Below are positions 7,025 through 12,410 of a DNA stretch of 12,410 bases, in pieces. A model generated the notes under the pieces. The model was not told where the DNA came from and made no database searches. It saw only the letters and a list, made by a program, of their open reading frames with translations. The stretch's first letter is position 1; every line of letters begins with the position of its first letter. The position numbers and the translations under genes are program-made. Source of the stretch: Limisphaerales bacterium. Its GTDB lineage: Bacteria; Verrucomicrobiota; Verrucomicrobiae; Limisphaerales; UBA11358. Where the stretch lies: contig PLZL01000147.1 of assembly GCA_003152145.1 (NCBI GenBank), positions 31,680 to 44,089 of the forward strand, written 5' to 3'.

Positions 7025-7588
7025 ATGAGCGAGCCGGGAAAATTTCTAAAAGGCAGATTGCTGCTGGACGGCGGCGGTTTGCGCGGTTCGTTTTTCCACC
7101 GCTCGGTCGTTCTCGTCTGCCAACACAACGCCGCGGGCGCGTTCGGCCTCGTGCTGAACCGCGCCGCCGGCAACAAGGTTGGCGAGGTGCTCGTGGCCGA
7201 CCTGCCCGACGCGCTCCGCGAATCGCCGCTGTTCCTCGGCGGGCCGGTCCAGCCGACCGCGTTGAGCTTTTTGCACTCGGACAATTTCATTCCCGACGCG
7301 AACGTGTTTCCGAATCTCGCGCTCGGCCATTCGCTCGATGATTTGCTGGAAATCGGCGAATCGTTTTCGCCGGTGAAAAAAGTCAAGCTGTTCGCCGGCT
7401 ACGCCGGCTGGTCGCCCGGCCAGCTTGAAATGGAAATGAAGCGCAAATCGTGGCTGACAGTTCCCGCGTCGCTGGAACTCGTCTTCGAAACGCCGCCCGA
7501 AGAACTCTGGCAAAAAATCATCAAAAGCAAGGGCGGCTGGAAAAATAAACTCCTCTCTCAAATGCCCGACGATTTGTCGTTGAATTGA
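7025..7588 (+). CDS. yqgE: YqgE/AlgH family protein (UPF0301)
   Basis: 187-residue cytoplasmic protein of the YqgE/AlgH (DUF179) family, whose biochemical role is still unclear (AlgH was named for an effect on alginate genes in Pseudomonas). Family signatures in order: GKFLKGRLLLD near the start, FFHRSVVLVCQHN at 23-35, GAFGLVLNR at 38-46, FLGGPV at 70-75, GHSLDDLL at 101-108, and the hallmark GYAGWSPGQLE at 125-135 followed by KSWL. The length fits the family. The ATG at 7025 begins the conserved core. An in-frame start at 6986 would lie within the terminator tail and add 13 residues of no family character. No Shine-Dalgarno site is visible. The next small gene starts 6 bases after its stop, so the two are probably cotranscribed. 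Confidence 0.92.
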   Translation: MSEPGKFLKGRLLLDGGGLRGSFFHRSVVLVCQHNAAGAFGLVLNRAAGNKVGEVLVADLPDALRESPLFLGGPVQPTALSFLHSDNFIPDANVFPNLALGHSLDDLLEIGESFSPVKKVKLFAGYAGWSPGQLEMEMKRKSWLTVPASLELVFETPPEELWQKIIKSKGGWKNKLLSQMPDDLSLN

Positions 7589-7594
7589 AACGAT

Positions 7595-7801
7595 ATGAAA
7601 CCTCGTTTTGTAGCAAGCGGCCCGATAAGATTTGTAGTCGGCAAAGAATCGGAATTGTGGGAATCCATCGAAAAGGAATATTCCGACAAACTTGCTTCGG
7701 CGTCCGGGTTGAAGAAACAGCGCATCAAAGTCCAGATGCAGTTTGAATTTAACCGGCGCAGAAAAGAAGGGCACCAACCGTCGGCGGGGACTTTGTGGTG
7801 A
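7595..7801 (+). CDS. Small protein of unknown function
   Basis: 68-residue reading frame with ATG at 7595, 6 bases after the yqgE stop, and its stop only 2 bases from the converging end of manA. The sequence is strongly charged, with an acidic stretch (KESELWESIEKEYSD) followed by a basic one (GLKKQRIKVQMQFEFNRRRK). It has no membrane segment, no Cys and no His pattern suggesting metal binding. I recognise no family. Tight spacing behind yqgE and its snug fit into the convergent junction support it being real. GC is somewhat lower than in yqgE. It may help YqgE or simply travel with it. Confidence 0.55.
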   Translation: MKPRFVASGPIRFVVGKESELWESIEKEYSDKLASASGLKKQRIKVQMQFEFNRRRKEGHQPSAGTLW

Positions 7802-7803
7802 AA

Positions 7804-8784
7804 TCAATTTGGCTCGGCACAGAGAAATGTCGTCTGCGGCTTGGTTTTAATCTCGACACCTTTCAAGCAGGCGGGAATCAAACAGAACTGACCGGGCTTT
7901 AAATCAACGGAAGCGTTGCTGTTGCCGCCAATAATTGTGGCCGCGCCTTTGACAATCGCGATGATCCGCAATTGTTGTCCGGCCAGCGTCACTGACCCGG
8001 CGTTTTCAAACATCATTTCCTGAACGTTGAACAGCGGATCCTGAACCAGATGCCGGCATTTGAAATTCGGGGCCTGATTGAACTTTGACGGCACCAGCTT
8101 CGGCTCGAAATCGTTGAAATCAATGCTGGCGAGCGATTGCGCGACGTGCACTTCGCGCGGCTTGCCGTCCAGGCCGGTGCGATTCCAGTCGAACACGCGA
8201 TACGTCGTGTCCGAGTTTTGCTGGATTTCAAAAATCACGAGGCCCGCGCCGATGGCGTGGACGCGGCCACTCGGCAGAAACATCGCGTCGTCCGCGCGCA
8301 CCGGAATGCGATGGAAACAGTCGTCCACGCTGCCATCGGAAATTTTTTTCTCGAACGCGGCGCGTGTCACGCCGCGCTTGAGGCCGACAAACAATTCAGC
8401 GCCGGGTGACGCGTCGGCGATGAACCACATCTCGGTCTTCGATTCGCTTTTCAGTCCCGCCGCCTCGGCCGCCGGCGGATGAACTTGCAGCGAAAGCGTT
8501 TCGCGCGCGTCGAGGATTTTGCAAAGCAGCGGAAAACGGTTTTCGCCGGCGGGACTGGCATCGCCGAGCAATTCGCGCGCGCGATTTTTCATCAGCCAGC
8601 ACAGGGTTTTGCCGGCCATCGGGCCGTTGGCAATGACGCTGGCGCCGCCGGGGCGGTCGCTGATTTCCCACGATTCCCCAATCCGTTTGCCGGGCGGCAG
8701 TTGTTTGGCGTAAAGCCGTTCCAGTTCGCGTCCACCCCAAATGCGTTCTTTGAAAATGGGCTGAAAAATGAATGGATACAGCAC
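7804..8784 (-). CDS. manA: Mannose-6-phosphate isomerase, class I
   Basis: Zinc-dependent cupin enzyme that interconverts mannose 6-phosphate and fructose 6-phosphate, linking glycolysis to mannose and GDP-mannose for polysaccharides. The 326 residues match the short Bacillus-type class I form. Start region LYPFIFQPIFKERIWGG is typical. Zinc ligands are visible as Gln100 and His102 in LSLQVHP, Glu118 in KTEMWF, and His176 in GRVHAIGAG. IQQNSDTTYRVFDW at 188-200 also fits. The start is GTG (8782-8784); no alternative start preserves the conserved N-terminus and no Shine-Dalgarno site is seen. It begins 6 bases after the accA stop, so it is probably cotranscribed with accA, an unusual pairing since the enzymes serve different pathways. 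Confidence 0.95.
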   Translation of the reverse strand: MLYPFIFQPIFKERIWGGRELERLYAKQLPPGKRIGESWEISDRPGGASVIANGPMAGKTLCWLMKNRARELLGDASPAGENRFPLLCKILDARETLSLQVHPPAAEAAGLKSESKTEMWFIADASPGAELFVGLKRGVTRAAFEKKISDGSVDDCFHRIPVRADDAMFLPSGRVHAIGAGLVIFEIQQNSDTTYRVFDWNRTGLDGKPREVHVAQSLASIDFNDFEPKLVPSKFNQAPNFKCRHLVQDPLFNVQEMMFENAGSVTLAGQQLRIIAIVKGAATIIGGNSNASVDLKPGQFCLIPACLKGVEIKTKPQTTFLCAEPN

Positions 8785-8790
8785 GGTGGA

Positions 8791-9798
8791 TTAAGCGGGT
8801 GCGGCGATGGGAACGACGCCGTTTCCGGCCGGCTCGATTTTTTCGTGGAAATGCCCGTGCGCGCGGAATTTTTCGTAACGCCGTTTCAACCGTTCGGCGA
8901 CCGGCAGCGCGAGAATTTCTTCGAGATGCTTGAGCAAATGCGCTTTCAATTTTGCCGCGGCGGCCGCCGTGTCCGTGTGCGCGCCGCCCAGCGGTTCGGG
9001 AATGATTTCGTCCACGATTTTGAATCCGAACAAATCTTTCGCGGTGATTTTCAGGGCGGCGGCGGCCTTGGCGGTGGCGGCACGGTCTCTCCACAAAATC
9101 GCCGCGCAACCTTCGGGGGGGATGACGGAATAATAAGCATTTTCCAAAATCAAAACGCGGTCGGCCACGCCGATGCCAAGCGCGCCGCCGGAACCGCCCT
9201 CGCCGATGACGGCGGCAATGATGGGCACTTCGAGCAGCGTCATTTCACGGAGATTGACGGCGATGGACTCGGCGATGTGGCGTTCCTCCGCGCCAATGCC
9301 GGGAAACGCGCCCGACGTGTCAATGAGCGTGATGATGGGCAGGCCGAATTTGTTCGCGAGCCGCATCAGGCGCAGCGCCTTGCGATAGCCCTCGGGATGC
9401 GCGGAACCGAAATTGCGCAGAATGTTTTCCTTGGTGTCGCGGCCTTTTTGTGTGCCGATGACGATGACGCGGTGTTCGCCCAATTTCGCAAAACCGCCGA
9501 CCATCGCGCGGTCTTCAGCGAAAAGCCGGTCGCCATGCAACTCGTGAAAATCCGAGAACGAATCTTTGATATAATCCAGCGTGTAAGGCCGTTTGGGGTG
9601 GCGCGCGAGCTGGACACGCTGCCAGGCGGTCAGGTTGGCGAAGATGTGCCGCCGGGTTTCCGCCAGTTTTTTCTCGATGAGCTGGATTTCCTCCTCAAAG
9701 CTGACACCCAGCGCGTGCTTTTCCGGGTGTCCGCGCAGGTCATCCAATTTGCCTTGCAGTTCGATGATCGGCTTCTCGAAATCGAGCTGATGTTTCAT
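8791..9798 (-). CDS. accA: Acetyl-CoA carboxylase carboxyltransferase alpha subunit
   Basis: Alpha subunit of the carboxyltransferase, which with AccD moves the carboxyl group from biotin to acetyl-CoA to make malonyl-CoA, the first step of fatty acid synthesis; cytoplasmic. 335 residues, slightly longer than E. coli AccA. The N-terminal helical part (LDFEKPIIELQGKLDDL) and HPKRPYTLDYI at 67-77 are standard. The crotonase-like core has GTQKGRDTKENI at 115-126, FGSAHPEGYRKALRLM at 130-145, LIDTSGAFPGIGAEERH at 158-174 and IGEGGSGGALGIG at 198-210, which builds the CoA/oxyanion pocket. IPPEGCAAILWRD follows. The C-terminal extension (after about 320) is variable. The ATG at 9796-9798 has no clear Shine-Dalgarno site. 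Its 351-base upstream region is noncoding and structured; manA follows by 6 bases. Confidence 0.97.
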   Translation of the reverse strand: MKHQLDFEKPIIELQGKLDDLRGHPEKHALGVSFEEEIQLIEKKLAETRRHIFANLTAWQRVQLARHPKRPYTLDYIKDSFSDFHELHGDRLFAEDRAMVGGFAKLGEHRVIVIGTQKGRDTKENILRNFGSAHPEGYRKALRLMRLANKFGLPIITLIDTSGAFPGIGAEERHIAESIAVNLREMTLLEVPIIAAVIGEGGSGGALGIGVADRVLILENAYYSVIPPEGCAAILWRDRAATAKAAAALKITAKDLFGFKIVDEIIPEPLGGAHTDTAAAAAKLKAHLLKHLEEILALPVAERLKRRYEKFRAHGHFHEKIEPAGNGVVPIAAPA

Positions 9799-9857
9799 GC
9801 GTGGGGAAGGCTAAACCTTATTCCGCTTCAGTTCAATGCAAATTCCAGAAAAGCGAG

Positions 9858-9879
9858 AGGCCGGACTTGCGTCCGGCCT
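9858..9879. repeat. Perfect 9-bp hairpin upstream of accA
   Basis: AGGCCGGAC (9858-9866) and GTCCGGCCT (9871-9879) are exact reverse complements around a TTGC loop. On the - strand only a T4 run follows several bases later, so termination would be weak. It lies 60 bases before the accA start and could be a leader structure or a REP-like repeat. Confidence 0.6.
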
Positions 9880-9889
9880 TCGCGGTGAC

Positions 9890-9978
9890 GAGGTTTATAC
9901 GCCTTCACCGAGGCGCTCAGAAGGGCGACGCGACCAACTTGGGGGTCGCTGTTCGAGCCGCGCCGCGAGCAAAACCTC
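9890..9978. other. Potential three-way-junction structured element
   Basis: An outer 7-bp pair, GAGGTTT (9890-9896) with AAACCTC (9972-9978), encloses two hairpins: CGCCT (9900-9904) with AGGCG (9911-9915), and GCGACC (9930-9935) with GGTCGC (9944-9949). An alternative 6-bp pair, CGGTGA (9883-9888) with TCACCG (9905-9910), competes with the first hairpin. This could be a small RNA, an accA leader element or a dispersed repeat; strand is not determined. Confidence 0.35.
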
Positions 9979-10051
9979 TATGCCAACCCTAAACGAACAG
10001 CGAAATCTTCATTCGTCTGTTGAATCAGACCCCGCTCATTTCGATTCGTTC

Positions 10052-10079
10052 AAAAAATACCCCCACTTTTTTGCGGGGT
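10052..10079 (-). terminator. Intrinsic terminator of the zwf-pgl operon
   Basis: Read on the - strand: CCCCGC (10078-10073), an A6 loop, GTGGGG (10066-10061) with one G-U pair, then GTA and T6 (10057-10052). It lies about 70 bases after the pgl stop and is oriented to end that operon. On the + strand no T run follows the stem, so it looks one-directional. Confidence 0.8.
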
Positions 10080-10149
10080 GTTCATCCCGCCCCGGCTGCC
10101 GCTTTTCCAGACCTTCAAGCCACGCATTTAATTAACCATCTGGTTACAA

Positions 10150-10965
10150 TTAGTCAAGCCGAATATCGCTGAAAATTTTCGTCCGGGAACGTGACCGCAT
10201 CACGCGTGCCAAAGGTGTCTGGCCGCCGGGGCGCAGCGACGCGCGCAACGCCGCCGCCTTGCCCGCGCCCGAGACCAGCGCCCAGACCTGTTTTGCGGCG
10301 GCGATGGCGGCATAGCTCAAGGAAATCCGTCCCGGCGGTGATTTGGGTGAATCCTTGATGGACAGAAATGGGGCGGTGCGATTCAAAATTTCGGATGGAG
10401 CCTCTGGAAACAGCGACGCAACGTGGCCGTCTTCGCCCATGCCGAGAAAAATCAAATCCAGCACCGGCAGCGAATCAACTCCCTCGCCCTGCACGAGCGG
10501 GGGGAGGGGTTTTGAATTTGAAAAAACGGCCTCCTCACCCCGGCCCTCTCCTCGTCGAGGAGGGGGAGAAGCGGTCGGAATGATGCGAATAATTTCTGCT
10601 GCCGCCAACGCAGCCGCCTTGTCCGGCGGCTCTTCGGCACGGATCCGGTGAATCTGGTTTGCCGCAATTTGCAGTGGCGCCAACAAAACCTCGTTCGCCA
10701 GTTTGAAATTGCTTTCCGGATTGGTCGGTGGGACGCAGCGCTCGTCCGCCCAGAAAAAGTGGACGCGCGCGAAGGAAACGGCTCGCCTTTTGGCCTGTTC
10801 GACGGTCGCGGCGAAGAATTTTTGCGTGATGCGGCCACCGGAGAGTGCGACGCAATGTGCTTTGCCGGCGCGATTGGCCGATTCGATTTCGTCCAGCCAC
10901 GCACCGGCGACATGCGCCGCCAGTTCGTCGGTGCAGGTGAAGGAAATCAATTCAAAGTTGCCCAT
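10150..10965 (-). CDS. pgl: 6-phosphogluconolactonase with in-frame repeat insertion
   Basis: DevB-type lactonase that hydrolyses 6-phosphogluconolactone to 6-phosphogluconate, the second step of the oxidative pentose phosphate pathway, directly after Zwf. Family motifs in order: LSGG at 41-44, HFFWADERCVPP at 69-80, SNFKLANEVLL at 85-95, LIFLGMGEDGHVASLFP at 171-187, LSYAAI at 216-221 and VSGAGKAAAL at 231-240. The family is normally about 230-245 residues. Here it has 271, because residues of about 131-164 (containing SPPPRRGEGRGEE and KPLPPLVQGEG) come from a palindromic GC-rich DNA element, with the frame kept open. The insertion sits in the loop before the GMGEDGH active-site motif. The ATG at 10963-10965 follows the osmC stop by 9 bases. 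Activity is plausible because all motifs remain. It is last in the operon, followed by a terminator. Confidence 0.93.
   Translation of the reverse strand: MGNFELISFTCTDELAAHVAGAWLDEIESANRAGKAHCVALSGGRITQKFFAATVEQAKRRAVSFARVHFFWADERCVPPTNPESNFKLANEVLLAPLQIAANQIHRIRAEEPPDKAAALAAAEIIRIIPTASPPPRRGEGRGEEAVFSNSKPLPPLVQGEGVDSLPVLDLIFLGMGEDGHVASLFPEAPSEILNRTAPFLSIKDSPKSPPGRISLSYAAIAAAKQVWALVSGAGKAAALRASLRPGGQTPLARVMRSRSRTKIFSDIRLD
10480..10570. repeat. Palindromic GC-rich repeat inside pgl
   Basis: Two related hairpin units separated by a T/A-rich linker. The right unit pairs CCCTCTCCTC (10544-10553) with GAGGAGGGGG (10557-10566) around GTC, 10 bp with one G-T pair. The left unit pairs CCCTCGCC with GGGGAGGG with one mismatch (about 10481-10508). 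The flanking text CCTCACCCCGGCCCTCTCC is of the kind seen in dispersed intergenic palindromes of GC-rich bacteria. Copy number cannot be tested from this window alone. Confidence 0.6.
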
Positions 10966-10974
10966 GTTCGCAAA

Positions 10975-11442
10975 TCAAGCCGGGCGGGGGCGGACAATCA
11001 CTTCTGTCTTCACCGAATTGGCGATGTAGCATTGCTCGTGCGCCAGGTGGTTCAAACGCTCCACGTCCGCGGGTGTGGGCAATTTTTCACCGCTGTAAAT
11101 AATTTTGGGATTGAGCGTAACCAAGCTGATCCACGGCACGCCTTTTTCGTTTTTGGCCATCACGCCAACCGCTGCGTCCTCGTAGCTGTCAATTTGGAAT
11201 CCTTGTCTGGCCGCCAGATAGAGAAACGTCAGCATGTGGCAGCTTGAAATCGCCGCGACAAACGCCTCTTCGGGATCAACGCAGGCGGGATTCGACCAAG
11301 GCGCGGGCACGACGGCCGGCGAAGGCGACGCCGGCACGGTGACACCGCCGTCAAATGTCCAGGTATGTTCCCGCGAATACCTGCCCTTGAGAAAATCCGG
11401 GCTGGTTCGCTGCCATTTGATGTTTGCCTTGTATTCAGACAT
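10975..11442 (-). CDS. osmC: OsmC/Ohr-family thiol peroxidase
   Basis: OsmC-type protein; family members reduce organic hydroperoxides through a Cys pair in the cytoplasm and protect against oxidative or osmotic stress. 155 residues, normal for the family. Motifs: FLKGRYSREHTW at 17-28 with the conserved Arg, DPEEAFVAAISSCHM at 56-70 with the peroxidatic Cys68 and Glu59, and HEQCYIANSVKTEV at 135-148 with the resolving Cys138. The C-terminus is short and basic. Start ATG at 11440-11442; no Shine-Dalgarno site. It sits between the zwf side and pgl, with pgl starting 9 bases after its stop. It also overlaps the end of the pgl-like relic upstream. Co-expression with NADPH-producing Zwf would make sense for peroxide defence, but that link is inferred. 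Whether it belongs to OsmC or another OsmC-superfamily branch is not certain. Confidence 0.9.
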   Translation of the reverse strand: MSEYKANIKWQRTSPDFLKGRYSREHTWTFDGGVTVPASPSPAVVPAPWSNPACVDPEEAFVAAISSCHMLTFLYLAARQGFQIDSYEDAAVGVMAKNEKGVPWISLVTLNPKIIYSGEKLPTPADVERLNHLAHEQCYIANSVKTEVIVRPRPA

Positions 11443-11500
11443 AAATTCGCGCGAGTAAATTGTCGGCGTTGGCGAAGGGAATCAGTTCAAAGTGTTTCAC
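11435..11500 (-). pseudogene. Remnant of a second pgl start (21 codons)
   Basis: On the - strand a GTG at 11500 overlaps the nuclease-like gene's stop (GTGA) and opens a 21-codon frame that stops at 11435, just inside osmC. Its peptide begins (M)KHFELIPFANAD. The intact pgl begins MGNFELISFTCTD. Over the first 13 codons I count 28 of 39 bases identical, and the initiation codons align. The rest of pgl is missing. This is best read as a leftover 5' end of a pgl copy, cut off where osmC begins. A chance match or a short unrelated leader peptide cannot be excluded. Confidence 0.5.
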
Positions 11501-12075
11501 ACTGAGATTTTCAATGCCTCTTGAATCAGTTTGACTCGTTTTTCCAAAAGAAAATCAGAGTAAGGTTTTAATTTTCTTTCTTTATCGCCTCTTGTCTGGA
11601 AAACCGCAGATGGATTGTCGAATCCGAAGCCAAACATTTTGTCTGGCTGACCACCAACAGTCAGACAATCTTGCATCAATTGCTTCATCTCAGCTTTTGT
11701 GAAAAGCAAAGTGCAGTCACCATACCATGTTGCCGTTACTGGTTTGGTGCGTCCCACGTCAGGCGCATACATCCCAAATAGGAGAATGAAATCAGCTTCT
11801 TCGGGAACATCAAAACGATTGAACCAAGTGTAAAAAGCAAATTTCTTTGTGCTTTCTCTTTTGGGTGGCGTTCCAGAGTAAGTGCGCGAAGCCTTAATCT
11901 GAATCGTCACCACTCGGTTTTGTCCATGACTCTTTTTTAACACCGCTAAATCTATTCCTTTTTCTTGGCGAGACGTTGGAATCAGAATCGAATAACCATC
12001 TTTCTTCGGCAAAAGTTTTTGCAAACGATTCGCCAAAATAAATTCCGGCCATTGCAGTGTAAATACAGGATCCAT
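11497..12075 (-). CDS. PD-(D/E)XK nuclease-like protein, AT-rich
   Basis: 192-residue protein of no named family that I recognise. It has the layout of a PD-(D/E)XK nuclease: helix-1 acid Glu11 in WPEFILANRLQK, Asp42 in KGIDLAVLKK on a strand, then IQIKASR with Gln59-x-Lys61 on the next strand, the accepted Q-x-K variant of the E-x-K motif. TRKFAFYTWFNRF-like aromatic content and ADFILLFGMY follow. Start ATG 12073-12075 is chosen because it lies 5 bases after the zwf stop; an upstream in-frame start would overlap zwf by about 150 bases with no conserved sequence. Its stop overlaps the pgl-like relic by 4 bases. GC is about 42% (counted over 11521-12060) against 60-75% in zwf and osmC, so it was probably acquired by transfer. 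It may act in defence or DNA processing. No partner methylase or ATPase is nearby. Confidence 0.6.
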   Translation of the reverse strand: MDPVFTLQWPEFILANRLQKLLPKKDGYSILIPTSRQEKGIDLAVLKKSHGQNRVVTIQIKASRTYSGTPPKRESTKKFAFYTWFNRFDVPEEADFILLFGMYAPDVGRTKPVTATWYGDCTLLFTKAEMKQLMQDCLTVGGQPDKMFGFGFDNPSAVFQTRGDKERKLKPYSDFLLEKRVKLIQEALKISV

Positions 12076-12080
12076 TTGAT

Positions 12081-12410
12081 TTATTTTATCACCAGCGGCT
12101 CGTGCCAGGCATGGCCAAGTTGCGCGAGCAAATCGTCGGCGGCAATCGGGCCCCAAGTTCCGGCGGCGTAAAATTCGCGGTTCGTCAGCGGTTTGCCATC
12201 CCAGCCTTTGCGAATCGAGTCCACGATCTGCCACGCGGTCTCCACCTCGTCGCGGCGGATGAACAGCGTCGCGTCGCCGGCGATGGCTTCCAGCAGCAGG
12301 CGTTCGTAAGCCTCCGGCGTGTAGGCGCCAAACTCGGCGTCGTAGCTGAAGTGCATCCGCACGGGCCGGACGCCGAGGCTCATGCCGGGAACCTTGCCGT
12401 TGAACCGCAG
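12081..12410 (-). CDS. zwf: Glucose-6-phosphate dehydrogenase, C-terminal part
   Basis: Last 109 residues of Zwf, which oxidises glucose 6-phosphate to 6-phosphogluconolactone while reducing NADP+ (or NAD+); the product is the substrate of pgl in the same operon. The frame is open to the window edge, so the 5' part lies outside. The visible part has the family's C-terminal signature: LRFNGKVPGMSLGVRPV, then YTPEAYERLLLEAIAGDATLF, RRDEVETAWQIVD and GTWGPIAADDLLAQLG. An internal Met at base 12383 is not the start. It ends in TAA 5 bases before the nuclease-like gene. The catalytic and nucleotide-binding domains cannot be checked here. Confidence 0.93.
   Translation of the reverse strand: MRFNGKVPGMSLGVRPVRMHFSYDAEFGAYTPEAYERLLLEAIAGDATLFIRRDEVETAWQIVDSIRKGWDGKPLTNREFYAAGTWGPIAADDLLAQLGHAWHEPLVIK

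Larger units (their letters stand above)
9799..10149 (-). other. Intergenic region between pgl and accA
   Basis: Noncoding 351 bases. From the pgl side it holds an intrinsic terminator (10052-10079), a structured segment (9890-9978) and a 9-bp hairpin (9858-9879). A weak accA promoter candidate on the - strand is TTGCAT (9841-9836) and TAAGGT (9820-9815), 15 bases apart. Short open frames on the + strand (9801-9992, 9836-10135) overlap one another and show no protein-like pattern. Confidence 0.6.

Noticed and set aside
6943..7341. A 132-codon + strand frame starting at the tkt terminator
   Set aside because: It runs through the terminator and overlaps yqgE out of frame; the Arg-rich product looks like a frame shadow.
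8479..9888. A 469-codon open frame on the + strand antisense to manA and accA
   Set aside because: It lies opposite two clear, conserved genes; its protein is low in pattern and has no family motif. Long antisense frames are expected in GC-rich DNA.
9946..9962. A GTTCGAG stretch resembling a tRNA T-loop
   Set aside because: The flanking T-stem does not pair and no acceptor, D or anticodon arms can be built around it.
9801..10135. Short + strand frames between accA and pgl
   Set aside because: They read through hairpins and a terminator and show no protein-like composition; noncoding structure explains the region better.
12076..12234. N-terminal extension of the nuclease-like gene into zwf
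   Set aside because: The extra 53 residues are a shifted-frame reading of conserved zwf sequence with GC typical of zwf, not of the nuclease-like gene.

Overview
The window is a GC-rich (about 60% by eye), gene-dense bacterial segment. It most resembles Verrucomicrobia (or a relative in the Planctomycetes-Verrucomicrobia-Chlamydiae group). The clues are a planctomycete-type cytochrome c (PSCyt1) domain, a pseudopilin-like C-terminal domain of a kind common in Verrucomicrobia, a CusF-SCO1 fusion and the near absence of Shine-Dalgarno sites. This assignment is inference from family knowledge, since no rRNA or other phylogenetic marker is present.

Left part (1-3939, + strand): three tightly packed genes. 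They encode a copper-binding CusF/SCO1 fusion (5' end outside the window), an eight-heme DmsE/MtrA-like lipoprotein cytochrome, and a large exported protein with a PSCyt1 heme domain followed by what looks like an outer-membrane beta-barrel. Together they look like a porin-cytochrome electron conduit with a heme domain built into the barrel protein. This is the best candidate here for an unusual system.

Middle (3940-7801, + strand): a 458-base noncoding stretch with two inverted repeats. It is followed by a membrane-anchored coiled-coil protein with a pseudopilin-like tail, transketolase (tkt) with a clear intrinsic terminator, a YqgE/AlgH-family protein, and a 68-residue protein of unknown function that converges on the next gene.

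Right part (7804-12410, - strand): accA-manA (acetyl-CoA carboxylase alpha and mannose-6-phosphate isomerase) form one short operon. Upstream of it is a 351-base intergenic region with strong potential RNA structure and the terminator of the next operon. That operon reads zwf (partial), an AT-rich PD-(D/E)XK nuclease-like gene, a 21-codon relic resembling the start of pgl, osmC, and pgl. With tkt, zwf and pgl supply pentose-phosphate-pathway functions. The zwf-pgl operon shows three signs of remodelling: the AT-rich cargo gene, the apparent second pgl start upstream of osmC, and a palindromic GC-rich repeat inserted in frame inside pgl.
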